Assembly: GCF_011250645.1 (NCBI RefSeq)
Contig: NZ_JAANNO010000003.1
Coordinates: forward strand, 1-64,000
DNA length: 64,000 nt
Origin: Motilibacter aurantiacus
Lineage (GTDB): Bacteria; Actinomycetota; Actinomycetes; Motilibacterales; Motilibacteraceae
Direction of reading: 5' to 3'
The translations under genes and the position numbers were made by a program. Numbering within the stretch: position 1 is the first letter of the stretch; each line of letters opens with the position of its first letter. The notes below the pieces were generated by a model. The model was not told where the DNA came from and searched no databases. It saw only the letters and a list, made by a program, of their open reading frames with translations. Shown here piece by piece: positions 46,457 through 55,200 of this stretch.

Positions 46457-47019
46457 AGCCCCGGCGCGCCCCACACCGGGAACCACCGCGCCAGGTCCGG
46501 CTCGACGCGCAGGTCGGTCAGCGCGCCGCGGGCCTGCAGCTCCAGGGCGTTGTCGCGCTGCTCGTGGCCGGTCGGGGCGAAGGGGTAGAACGTGCCGCGC
46601 TTGTAGAGGTAGACGAGGGACAGCCGTTGGTCCTGCGTGCCGCTGAAGGCCACCAGGGAGCAGAGCAGGGCCGGGCCGAAACCCTGCGCCTCGAGGCTCG
46701 CGTTGACGGCGTGCAGAGCGGTCACCAGGCCGGCCATGTCCCCCGGGTCGTGGCGACAGGTGAGCCAGGTGAAGCCGTACCCGTCGAGCGACCGCTCCAC
46801 GTTCGGCCCGCCGTCGGCGTCGAGCAACGCCTGCACGTCGGTCTCCAGCTGGGCGAACGCCGCCCCCTCGGCGGCCCGGAAGCAGACCGACCCGACCCCG
46901 GTGGGCCTGAGCCCGAGCGAGGTCTCCAGCGTCAGCGCCGCGTCCGGCAGGGCGAAGAGCTCGTCGAGGCTGGGAGGCGGTGGCTGCGCCCGCCCCAGCA
47001 GCCGGTCGAGCAGCCCCAT
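46453..47019 (-). CDS. pspAB: PspA-associated protein PspAB
   Basis: 188 residues. It begins MGLLDRLLGR and contains LGLRPTGVGSVCFRAAEGAA, GFTWLTCRHDP and KRGTFYPFAP, which match the PspAB family found with PspA and HtpX in actinobacteria. The function is not established; it is thought to act in the phage-shock (envelope stress) response. Its start shares one base with the htpX stop (TGATG), so it is translated with the protease. Confidence 0.85.
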   Translation of the reverse strand: MGLLDRLLGRAQPPPPSLDELFALPDAALTLETSLGLRPTGVGSVCFRAAEGAAFAQLETDVQALLDADGGPNVERSLDGYGFTWLTCRHDPGDMAGLVTALHAVNASLEAQGFGPALLCSLVAFSGTQDQRLSLVYLYKRGTFYPFAPTGHEQRDNALELQARGALTDLRVEPDLARWFPVWGAPGL

Positions 47020-47924
47020 CAGCCGGCCCGCCCGAGCTCGCCGGAGATGCGCGAGAGCCGGTCGAGCCGCGTGTCCAGGGAGGGGTGGGTGGAGAACAGC
47101 GAGGAGATGCTGAACCCGCCCGCCAGCGCCGGGGCGAAGAAGAAGGCGTTGTACGCCTCGGCCTGGCGCAGGTCTCGTGTCGGGATGCGGGCCATGTCCC
47201 CGGACACCTTGACCAGCGCGCTGGCCAGCGCGCTGGGCTGGCCCGTGAGCAGGGCGCCCGCCCGGTCCGCGGCGAGCTCGCGGTAGCGCGAGAGCGCTCG
47301 GATCAGCAGGAAGCTGACCGCGTAGACCGCCACGCTCGCGACGACGACCAGCAGGACGACCGCCGCCGCGTTGTCCCGGTCGTTGCCGCGCCGCGGGGCC
47401 ACGCCCCCGAAGAGGAACGAGCGCATGAGCAGGCCCGCCACCACCGACACGAACGACGACACCGTCATGACGGTCACGTCCCGGTGCGCGACGTGGCTCA
47501 GCTCGTGCGAGAGCACTCCCTCGAGCTCACGCTCGTCGAGCCGGCGCAGGATGCCCGTGGTCGCGCAGACGACCGCCCGCTTCGGCGACCGCCCGGTCGC
47601 GAAGGCGTTGGGGATGTCGGTGTCGGCGATGGCCACGCGCGGCTTCGGCATGTCCGCGAGCGCGCAGAGCCGGTCGATGACCGCGTGCAGCTCGGGGGCC
47701 TGCGCCGGGGACACCTCCACCGCCCGCATCGACGCCAGGGCCAGCCGGTCGCTGAACCACCACTGCACGAACAGCCCGACACCGCCGAGCAGCAGCACGA
47801 GCGGCCAGGGCAGGCCGAGCCCGATGAGCACCGCCATGACGACGACGTACAGCAGGCCGAGCAGCACGACGGTGAGCACCATGCGCCCGACCAGCCCGCG
47901 GTCCGGGGCGTAGCGGGACTTCAC
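47019..47924 (-). CDS. htpX: HtpX-type membrane zinc protease (M48B)
   Basis: 301 residues from GTG 47924. Two N-terminal helices (TVVLLGLLYVVVMAVLIGL and the next), the catalytic VLSHELSHVAHRDVTVMTV (HExxH), two further helices, and the distal zinc ligand in RYRELAADRAGALLTG. It degrades misfolded membrane proteins under stress. It lies between pspAA and pspAB in the Psp operon, which links it directly to envelope-damage control. A longer, different M48 enzyme is encoded at 2459-3754. Confidence 0.94.
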   Translation of the reverse strand: MKSRYAPDRGLVGRMVLTVVLLGLLYVVVMAVLIGLGLPWPLVLLLGGVGLFVQWWFSDRLALASMRAVEVSPAQAPELHAVIDRLCALADMPKPRVAIADTDIPNAFATGRSPKRAVVCATTGILRRLDERELEGVLSHELSHVAHRDVTVMTVSSFVSVVAGLLMRSFLFGGVAPRRGNDRDNAAAVVLLVVVASVAVYAVSFLLIRALSRYRELAADRAGALLTGQPSALASALVKVSGDMARIPTRDLRQAEAYNAFFFAPALAGGFSISSLFSTHPSLDTRLDRLSRISGELGRAG

Positions 47925-47967
47925 GCGGGCGTCCCCCCGGCACCGGTCGGCGCGGTGGCGGCACGCG

Positions 47968-48246
47968 TCATCCGGGGATCATGCCCTCGTCGGTGAGCAG
48001 CTCCTTGACCTGCTCGACCGAGGCGTCCTCGGCCGGCAGGACGGCGTCCGAAGGCACCAGCTCCTCGGCAGGCAGCGGCGTGCCCTGCGCGCGCACGTGG
48101 CCGAGCAACGCGGCCAGGGCGTTGCGGAACGTCGGCTCGTCCGCCATCGTCACGGCCTTCTCGACCGCGTCGTCCAGCGCGTTGAGGGCGTCGACCTCGT
48201 TGTCGGGGACGTGGTACTGCCCCTCGCCGAGAATGCGGACGATCAC
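47968..48246 (-). CDS. pspAA: PspA-associated protein PspAA
   Basis: 92 residues, starting MIVRILGEGQYHV, with VDALNALDDAVEKAV in the middle and the tail VKELLTDEGMIPG. This matches the PspAA family that accompanies PspA in actinobacteria and archaea. It is a small soluble partner of PspA; its mechanism is not known. ATG 48246 overlaps the pspA stop (ATGA), and htpX follows after 43 bases. Confidence 0.9.
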   Translation of the reverse strand: MIVRILGEGQYHVPDNEVDALNALDDAVEKAVTMADEPTFRNALAALLGHVRAQGTPLPAEELVPSDAVLPAEDASVEQVKELLTDEGMIPG

Positions 48247-49031
48247 GCCTGGCCCTCCTTCTGCACGTTGACCTGCCCGACGGCGGAGCCGCCGGGAGCG
48301 GTCGACCCCTCGATGGCCTGCGGCGCCGGGGCCGAGCCGAGCTCGCCCTTGAGCCGCTGCAGCTCCAGCTCCACGTCACCGGTGCTGGAGATGCGGTCCA
48401 GCTCGGCGGTGATGTCGTCCTTGGACGTGCCCGTGGGGTCGTCGAGCGCGCCGGAGGCCAGCAGCTCGTCGATCGCGCCCGAGCGCGCCTGCAGGGACTG
48501 GGTCTTGTCCTCCGCGCGCTGGATCGCCAGCCCGACGTCGCCCATCTCCTCGCTGATGCCGGAGAAGGCCTCACCGATCCGGGTCTGGGCCTCGGCCGCC
48601 GTGTAGGTGGCCTTGATCGTCTCCTTCTTCGTGCGGAACGCCTCGACCTTGGCCTGCAGCCGCTGCGAGGCGAGCGTGAGCTTCTCCTCCTCGGCCTGCA
48701 GCTGCGCGTGCTGCGCCTGCAGGTCGGCGATCTGCTGCTGCAGCCCCGAGCGGCGGGTGAGCGCCTCGCGAGCGAGGTCCTCGCGTCCGGCGCCCAGTGC
48801 CTGGCGCCCCTGCCCCTCGAGCTTGTCCGCCTGCTGCTGCAGCTGCGCGAGCTGCAGCTCGAGCCGCTTGCGCGAGGTCGCGACGTCAGCGACGCCCCGG
48901 CGCACCTTCTGCAGCAGCTCCAGCTGCCGCTGGTAGGAGTAGTCGAGGGTCTCGCGCGGGTCCTCCGCGCGGTCCAGGGCGTTGTTCGCCTTGGCCCTGA
49001 AGATCATCGACATCCGCTTCATGATCGACAT
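48243..49031 (-). CDS. pspA: PspA/IM30 family membrane-remodelling protein
   Basis: 262 residues, almost wholly helical and coiled coil. Start MSIMKRMSMIFRAKANNALD, then EDPRETLDYSYQRQLELLQK, the family's first two helices. Long heptad regions follow to ~residue 200, with a Gly/Ala/Pro-rich tail. PspA is an ESCRT-III-like protein that assembles on damaged membrane to keep the proton barrier. It is the first gene of pspA-pspAA-htpX-pspAB; the 107-base gap before it is shared with the divergent DUF3043 gene. The open frame upstream to 49421 is non-coding. Confidence 0.95.
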   Translation of the reverse strand: MSIMKRMSMIFRAKANNALDRAEDPRETLDYSYQRQLELLQKVRRGVADVATSRKRLELQLAQLQQQADKLEGQGRQALGAGREDLAREALTRRSGLQQQIADLQAQHAQLQAEEEKLTLASQRLQAKVEAFRTKKETIKATYTAAEAQTRIGEAFSGISEEMGDVGLAIQRAEDKTQSLQARSGAIDELLASGALDDPTGTSKDDITAELDRISSTGDVELELQRLKGELGSAPAPQAIEGSTAPGGSAVGQVNVQKEGQA

Positions 49032-49124
49032 GCCTGCTCCACTCCGGCCGCTGGTGCCGTTGATCCTGTGCCCGCCGTCGGGGCACCGTGCTCCGTGCTG
49101 CCCCTCCCCCGTCAGGCGAGCGTC

Positions 49125-49130
49125 TACCCT
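49125..49130 (+). promoter_or_regulatory. -10 box for a probable leaderless DUF3043 transcript
   Basis: TACCCT ends 7 bases before the GTG start at 49138. It is part of the small dyad CCCTAAGCAGGG. No ribosome site is visible. Confidence 0.5.
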
Positions 49131-49137
49131 AAGCAGG

Positions 49138-49749
49138 GTGATCCGGCGCCGTAGCTCCTCGTCCACCGCTGACGACACGCTCGTCAAGGTTCCCGTGCCC
49201 GGGGCCTCGGAGGAGGTGCCCGACGGCGGCAGGGCCGGCGGCAAGGGGCGGCCCACGCCCAAGCGTGCGGAGGCCGAGAAGCAGCGCCGCCAGGCCGTAC
49301 GCCCGCCCAAGGACCGCAAGGAAGCCGTCCGCCTCCAGCGCGAGCGCGCCCGCCAGGAGCGCCAGCAGCGGGTCGAGGCGCTGCGCCGCGGCGACGAGCG
49401 CGCCCTGCCCGCCCGCGACAAGGGCCCGGTCCGCAGGTTCGTCCGCGACTGGGTGGACTCCCGGTGGAACCTCGCCGAGCTGTTCCTGCCGGTGGCGGTC
49501 GTCGTGGTCGTGCTGTCGTTCGTGCCGGTGACCGCGATCCAGGCCGCGTCGATCTACGTCATGTTCCTGATGTTCATCGGCATCATCCTCGACGCCTTCA
49601 TCACGAGCGTCCGACTGCGCCGGATCCTGCCCGAGCGCTTTCCCGACGAGCAGCGCAAGGGCGCCGTGGCGTACGCCGTGCTGCGCGCCCTGCAGCTGCG
49701 CAGGCTCCGCCTGCCCGCCCCGCAGGTGCAGCGCGGCACCAAGGTCTGA
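49138..49749 (+). CDS. DUF3043 membrane protein
   Basis: 203 residues from GTG 49138. The N-terminal half is highly charged and contains GKGRPTPKRAEAEKQRRQ, the hallmark of DUF3043. Two membrane helices follow (~115-133 ELFLPVAVVVVVLSF, ~138-157 SIYVMFLMFIGIILDAF), then a basic tail. Conserved in actinobacteria; function unknown. It is divergent from the Psp operon. Confidence 0.88.
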   Translation: MIRRRSSSSTADDTLVKVPVPGASEEVPDGGRAGGKGRPTPKRAEAEKQRRQAVRPPKDRKEAVRLQRERARQERQQRVEALRRGDERALPARDKGPVRRFVRDWVDSRWNLAELFLPVAVVVVVLSFVPVTAIQAASIYVMFLMFIGIILDAFITSVRLRRILPERFPDEQRKGAVAYAVLRALQLRRLRLPAPQVQRGTKV

Positions 49750-49782
49750 CGCCCTGGCGCTGCCGGAGGGGTGCGCGGCTCC

Positions 49783-49788
49783 TATCGT
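49783..49788 (+). promoter_or_regulatory. -10 box for a probable leaderless aldo/keto reductase transcript
   Basis: TATCGT ends 6 bases before ATG 49795, the usual distance for leaderless actinobacterial genes. Confidence 0.5.
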
Positions 49789-49794
49789 CGGGAC

Positions 49795-50796
49795 ATGGAG
49801 TTCCGTTCCCTCGGCCGCAGCGGCCTGAAGATCAGCGAGATCGCCTACGGCAATTGGATCACCCACGGCGGGCAGGTCGAGGACGACGCCGCGACCGCGT
49901 GCATCCGGGCGGCCCTCGACGCCGGGATCACCACGTTCGACACCGCCGACGTCTATGCCAGAGGCCGGGCCGAGCAGGTCCTGGGCGCGGCCCTCGAGGG
50001 CGAGCGCCGCTCGGGCCTGGAGATCTTCACCAAGGTCTACTGGCCCATGGGTGACGGCGCGAACGACCGCGGCCTGTCCCGCAAGCACGTCATGGAGTCG
50101 ATCGACGCGTCGCTGCGGCGGCTCGGGACCGACTACGTCGACCTCTACCAGGCCCACCGCTACGACTACGAGACGCCGCTCGAGGAGACGATGCGGGCGT
50201 TCGCGGACGTCGTCCGGGCCGGCAAGGCGCTCTACATCGGTGTCTCGGAGTGGAACGCCGAGCAGATCCGCGCGGGCAAGGCGCTCGCCGACGAGCTCGG
50301 CGTGCACCTCGTGTCGAACCAGCCGCAGTACTCCGCGCTGTACCGCGTGATCGAGGCCGAGGTCGAGCCCGCCTGCCGCGAGCTCGGCATCAGCCAGATC
50401 GTCTTCTCCCCCATCGGCCAGGGCGTCCTGACCGGGAAGTACAAGCCGGGCGCCGAGCCGCCGGCGGGCTCGCGGGCCACCGACCAGAAGGGCGGCGGCG
50501 CCCAGTTCATCTCGCGCTGGATGCGCGACGACGTGCTCGAGAAGGTCCAGCAGCTGGCCCCTCTCGCCGACCAGGCGGGCCTGTCGATGGCCGCGCTCGC
50601 GGTGGCCTGGGTCCTGCAGAACGACAACGTGGCCGCCGCGATCATCGGCGCCTCGCGGCCCGAGCAGGTCGAGAGCAACGTCAAGGCCGCCGGGGTCAGG
50701 CTCGACGCCGACCTCAAGGCGGAGATCGACACGATCCTCGGCGACGTCGCCGCCACCGACCCCGAGCTCACCCAGAGCCCGAACCCGCGGCCGTAG
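49795..50796 (+). CDS. Aldo/keto reductase (Kv-beta/YghZ-like)
   Basis: 333 residues from ATG 49795. An NADPH-dependent TIM-barrel reductase: FRSLGRSGLKISEIAYGNWI, TTFDTADVYARGRAEQVLG (Asp, Tyr), FTKVYWPMGDG (Lys), DLYQAHRYDYETPLEET (His present, unlike the enzyme at 7748-8743), SNQPQYSALYRVIE, FSPIGQGVLTGKY, and IIGASRPEQVESN near the end. The pattern fits the voltage-gated K-channel beta/YghZ group. The substrate is unknown. An open-frame start at 49771 would add eight residues but ignores the -10 box. Confidence 0.94.
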   Translation: MEFRSLGRSGLKISEIAYGNWITHGGQVEDDAATACIRAALDAGITTFDTADVYARGRAEQVLGAALEGERRSGLEIFTKVYWPMGDGANDRGLSRKHVMESIDASLRRLGTDYVDLYQAHRYDYETPLEETMRAFADVVRAGKALYIGVSEWNAEQIRAGKALADELGVHLVSNQPQYSALYRVIEAEVEPACRELGISQIVFSPIGQGVLTGKYKPGAEPPAGSRATDQKGGGAQFISRWMRDDVLEKVQQLAPLADQAGLSMAALAVAWVLQNDNVAAAIIGASRPEQVESNVKAAGVRLDADLKAEIDTILGDVAATDPELTQSPNPRP

Positions 50797-50804
50797 CAGC
50801 CCGA

Positions 50805-50845
50805 GCGCCCCCTCGGGCGGCTACATGCCGCCGCCCGAGGGGCGC
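50805..50845. terminator. Bidirectional hairpin after the aldo/keto reductase
   Basis: GCGCCCCCTCGGGCGGC (50805-50821) pairs with the sequence at 50827-50845 with one bulge. It contains the stop codon of the convergent 72-codon gene. No U-tract. Confidence 0.65.
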
Positions 50846-51039
50846 AGGCTCATGGGGCCGTAGACCTGGGTGTCGTCCTCGAGCAGCGTGACCTGCTCCA
50901 CCCCCTCGGCGAGCAGCGCCCGCCACTCCTCGCCAATCCAGGACTCCGCGTCCGACTGGGTCGGGAAGCCCGATCCGGGCAGCGTGGCCCCCGTGACCTC
51001 GGACCCGTCCGCGCGCTCGTAGCGCCAGCTCCACGGCAT
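50821..51039 (-). CDS. Small conserved hypothetical protein
   Basis: 72 residues: MPWSWRYERADGSEVTGATL, then GFPTQSDAESWIGEEWRALL and VTLLEDDTQVYGPMSLRP. It has strong third-position GC bias and no signal or helix. I recall near-identical short proteins in many actinobacteria, but with no function. The Trp-rich start and the E-W-x-x-L segment suggest a compact beta-alpha fold. It is convergent with the aldo/keto reductase. Confidence 0.75.
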   Translation of the reverse strand: MPWSWRYERADGSEVTGATLPGSGFPTQSDAESWIGEEWRALLAEGVEQVTLLEDDTQVYGPMSLRPSGGGM

Positions 51040-51130
51040 GGCCGGACCCTACCCACGCCGGCTGCCGGACGGCACCCCGCCCGTCCCCCGGAGCGCGCGC
51101 CCGCGCGCTCTGCCGCGGGACAATCGACTC

Positions 51131-51595
51131 GTGCACCTCGCCCAGGTCAACGTCTCGCGGCTGGTCGCCCCCACGTCATCCCCGCAGCTCGCCGGCTTCG
51201 TCGAGGCGTCCGGGCCGGTCGAGCGAGCCGGCGCCGCCGCCCCCGGCTTCGTGTGGCGCACCCACGTGACGGTCCCGCCTGGGATGCGCACCCACCCGTT
51301 CGCGTTCGACCTCGCCGGCAGCGCCGGCCTGGTGGTCAACCTGTCCGTGTGGGAGTCCCTGGAGAGCCTGGCCGAGTTCGTGCACTCGGGGCTGCACCTG
51401 GAGGCGCTGCGGCAGCGCCGTTCGTGGTTCGCCCGTCACCCGGAGCCGGCGAGCGTGCTGTGGTGGGTGCCCGCGGGCCACCGCCCGAGGATGCCGGAGG
51501 CGGCGCAGCGGCTGCAGCACCTGCGCGCGCACGGCCCGACCGAGCATGCCTTCCCGCCCCGGCAGGCCTTTCCCGAGCCCTCCGGCCCGCGCTGA
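51131..51595 (+). CDS. DUF3291 domain protein
   Basis: 154 residues from GTG 51131, just after GACAATCGACTC (no ribosome site). The family pattern is visible: HLAQVNVSRLVAPTSSPQLA at the start, FVWRTHVTVPPG, VVNLSVWESLESLAEFVHSG and SWFARHPEPASVLWWVPAG. This dimeric ferredoxin-like alpha/beta-barrel fold resembles monooxygenase or EthD-type domains, but no activity is established. The tail is Pro/Arg-rich. Confidence 0.88.
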   Translation: MHLAQVNVSRLVAPTSSPQLAGFVEASGPVERAGAAAPGFVWRTHVTVPPGMRTHPFAFDLAGSAGLVVNLSVWESLESLAEFVHSGLHLEALRQRRSWFARHPEPASVLWWVPAGHRPRMPEAAQRLQHLRAHGPTEHAFPPRQAFPEPSGPR

Positions 51596-51609
51596 CCGCG
51601 CGCGGTGCG

Positions 51610-52170
51610 TCACGACGGCGCCGGCCCCGCGACGAGCAGGAGCACGTTCTCGTACGCCCCGCCGAACTGCACAGCCGTGATGTGCCGGAGCGGGTGGACG
51701 GTCGGCTCGGTGTCCCAGACCCCGTCCGGGCCCACCTGCTGCAGGTGCAGGCCGTCGCGGGTGATGCGCCGTGGGCGGCCGATGTAGACGACGTCCCGCC
51801 ACCGCTTCTCCGGCGCGATGGTCACGAGCGGGTACGCCATTGCGGCCGTGGCGAGCAGCCGCCGGCGGGAGTCCAGGTCGACCGGCTGGGCGGGACGCGG
51901 TGGCGGCCACATCGCGCGCAGCTCGAGCGAGCGGCGGACGAGCTCGCTCGCCGGGGCCTTCCGGACCCGGATGACGTCCTTGCGCCGCACCGCGGTCCAG
52001 CCGTCGGGCTCGTACCCCGGGCCCAGCACGGTGAGCAGCACCCAGCGCCGGCCGAGGCCGGCCACGTACCCCTGCAAATGGTGGCTGTCGAGGCGCGGCC
52101 GCCAGAGGCGGACGAGCTGCTGGGCCGCCAGGGCCGAGCGCAAGCGCCCCTCGACGTCACCAGGATCCAT
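51610..52170 (-). CDS. Conserved hypothetical protein, unknown function
   Basis: 186 residues. Seen: an N-terminal helix (DVEGRLRSALAAQQLVRLWR), RLDSHHLQGYVAGLGRRWVL, WTAVRRKDVIRVRKAP, and a C-terminal beta-rich part (IGRPRRITRDGLHLQQVGPD, ITAVQFGGAYENVLLLVAG). The repeated short beta strands with basic turns suggest a small-barrel (SH3/WYL-like) protein, but I do not recognise the family. It is soluble, with no signal. It lies downstream of the GH43 gene on the same strand, separated from it by a strong palindrome. Confidence 0.75.
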   Translation of the reverse strand: MDPGDVEGRLRSALAAQQLVRLWRPRLDSHHLQGYVAGLGRRWVLLTVLGPGYEPDGWTAVRRKDVIRVRKAPASELVRRSLELRAMWPPPRPAQPVDLDSRRRLLATAAMAYPLVTIAPEKRWRDVVYIGRPRRITRDGLHLQQVGPDGVWDTEPTVHPLRHITAVQFGGAYENVLLLVAGPAPS

Positions 52171-52194
52171 CCCCGCAGCCTCGCAGAGCGGAGT

Positions 52195-52224
52195 CGGGCC
52201 CGCTGGTGCGCACCAGCGGGCCCG
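52195..52224. terminator. 30-base perfect palindrome after the GH43 gene
   Basis: A perfect 30-base palindrome (arm CGGGCCCGCTGGTGC) centred at 52209/52210, 22 bases downstream of the GH43 stop on the minus strand. The RNA would form a 13 bp or longer stem. Most likely a terminator. Confidence 0.75.
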
Positions 52225-52245
52225 CCGCCCCTGCTCGCCCGGCCG

Positions 52246-55200
52246 TCAGCCGCCGAGCTGCGCGAGCAGGGCCCGCGCATCCGTGATCAGCAGGCTGCGC
52301 ACAGCCGGGTCGTCGACGCGCCGCTCGGCGTGCTCGACGTACTGCTGCAGGTAGCGCGCCGCCTTGGCCCTGTTGCCCTCGGCCAGCGCCTCGACCGCGC
52401 CCTCGAGCCGGTTGCGCAGGTTGGTGTGCGCACCCTGCGACAGGGCCCCTGAGGCGAGGTAGCGGTCCGCCAGTGCCGCCAGGTCCGTGGTGGACGTGGT
52501 CACCGTGAACGTCACGGTGAGCTCCTGCACGTGACCGGCCCGGTCGGTGGCCCGCACGACGAGCGTGTGACCGCCGAGCGGGAGGGCCGACAGGTCGACG
52601 GCCGCCCCGTTCGAGAGCGTCTTCCCGTCGAGCGTCGCGCTCGTCGAGGCGACTCCCGACGTGGCGTCCGCGGCGGACCAGGCCACCGTCGGACGGGCCG
52701 AGTGCCCGTACGCGCCCCCGCCCGTCACGCCGCCGGTCAACGTCACCACCGGGCTGAGCGTGTCCTGGCGGACCGTCAGGTCGGCCGCGGTGCCGACGTT
52801 GCCCCGCCCGTCGGTGGCCCGCGCCTTGACGGTCGTCGTCCCGTCGGCGACGGAGAACGGCGCGGTGTAGGCCTTCCACGTCGTGCCGCCGTCGACGGAG
52901 TACTCGATCGAGGCGACGCCGCGCGGGTCGGTCGCCGTCACGATGACCGAAGCGGGAGTCCGGAACCAGCCGTCGGTCCCGTCCGCGGTGCCGGCCGTCG
53001 CGGCCGTGATCTCGGGGCCGGTCAGGTCCACGACGACCGGGTCGACACCGGTAAGCGTCGGCGCGACCCTCTGCATCAGCCCGTCAGCGCCGAAGTGGAG
53101 CCGGTCGATCGTCGTCTCGCGGTGCGTGCCGTCACCGCCCGGGATGGCGAAGCGGTGGTAGGCGATGTACCACTCGTCGGTGCCGGGGACCTGCACGATG
53201 GAGCTGTGCCCCGTGCCGAGCAGGCCCTGCGACGGGTCCTTCTCGAGGAGAACGCCGCGGTACGTCCACGGGCCGTCGATGCTCGTCGAGGTGGCGTAGC
53301 CGACGCGGTAGTTCGGCGACCCGGTGTCGTCGATGGCGTACGTCAGGTGGTACGTGCCGTTGCGGTAGTTGACGAACGCGCCCTCCCGGAAGTCGGTCAG
53401 CCCGTTGATGCGCTTGAACGTCCCCGGCTTGACCGAGAGCATGTCGTCGCTGAGCTCGCCGTAGACCGGGCTGCCGTTGCCCCAGAACAGGTAGTACTTG
53501 CCCGTGGCGGGGTCACGGAAGGCGGCCGGGTCGATGGCCTGGCCTGACGTCACCGCCTCGTTGTTGAGGATCATCGCGGTGGGCTGCGCCGTGAACGGCC
53601 CCTCCGGGCTGTCGGCCACGGCGACGCCGATGGTCTTGCGGTTGACCGCCGGGTTGTGGCCGGAGAAGTAGAAGTAGTACTTCCCGCCGCGCTCGATGAT
53701 CGTCGGCGCCCACGCGTTGCCGGTCGCCCAGGGAACGTTCCCGTTCACCCCGTCCAGCGTCAGGAAGGGCTTCTCCGAGCGCTCCCAGTCGACCAGGTTC
53801 TTGGACTTCCACACGTAGAAGTCCTTGCCGCCCCAGCCGGGCGTGCCGTCCGTGGTGGCGTAGATGTAGAACGTGTCGCCGAAGACCGCGATGTTCGGGT
53901 CGGCGTAGAGGCCCGGCAGCACCGGGGTGCGCATCTGCACCGCCCGCACCGTCCAGGCCCGCACCTTCCCGTCCGTGCCCGTGACCGTGTAGGTGACCGG
54001 GCTGGTGAGGTCTCGGACGGAGCCGTTCTCCGGCGACACCGTGGCCCCGGCGGACGTGACCAGCGTGGGCGCCAGCGTGGTGACGTCCGTGCCGGGCTTG
54101 ACCGGGAGCGTCACGCCACCGCCGTCGGCGTCGACGATGGCAGGCGCCTTCAGCTCCGGGAGCGTCACGTCGACGACGGCAGCAGTGTTCCCTGAAGCGG
54201 TCATCACCTCTTGCGCCGAGAGCGCCCGGTTGTAGACCGCGAACTCGCGGACCTCCCCCTTGAGCGTCCGGTCGCCGTTGTAGACGGACTTGCCCAGGTA
54301 GTTGGCGAGCGTGTAGCCGTTGCCGATGTCGCCCGGGTCGAGCGTCACGTCGGTGCTGCGCCCGACCTGCACGCCGTCGAGGTAGAGCGTCGCGGTGGTG
54401 CCGGACAGGACGTACGTCAGGTGCTTCCACACCCCGCGGGCGACCGCTCCGGTGCCGGTCACGCCCTGCTCGGTCGTCCAGTTGCCGGAGGCGATCGCCG
54501 CCCGGTAGCTGTCGCCGGTGGTGAAGAGGTAGCCGCTGCCGGCACCCGCGGAGTCGGTGTTGCCGAAGCCGTAGACGAAGTACGGCGTCGCCTGGGTCGG
54601 GTCGATCTTGACGTCGGCCTCGATGGTGATGTCCGTGACGCCCGCGAGCAGGTTGTCGGGGATGTCGACGTAGTCGTCGACGCCGTCGAGCCGCAGCGAG
54701 CCCACCCCGGTCCACGTCCCGCCACCGACGATCGTGCCGTTCTTGGCGTTGCCCGAGCTGTCGGTGACGGTCGAGCCGCTGGCTTGGTCGAACGAGTAAC
54801 GCAGGATCTCGCCCTTCGCGTTGGCCGGGACGGGCTCCACCGTGGGCAGCCCGGCGCGCAGGCCGTCGAGCTCGGCCTTCGTCACGGGGACGACCGTGCC
54901 GTGGCGAGGGGCGCCCGGCAGCTTGTAGCTGGCCGGGACCGCCCAGTTGGGCGTCTCGAGCGACGTGCTGGCCAGCGGGATGTAGCCGCGGCGGCCGTAC
55001 TCGTCCACGAACAGGTAGTACTTCTGGCCGTTGACGTCCCCGGGGTTCGCCTTGAAGACAGTGGGGCCCTCGACGGCCGCGGTGCCGGCGTCGCGCCCGA
55101 TGCACGAATCCTGCATCGCCCACGCCGGCTGTCCCGGAAGGTCGACCGCGGTCAGCGACGTCGACTTCTCCTGGATGATGTCGGAGCACCCGGTGCCGCC

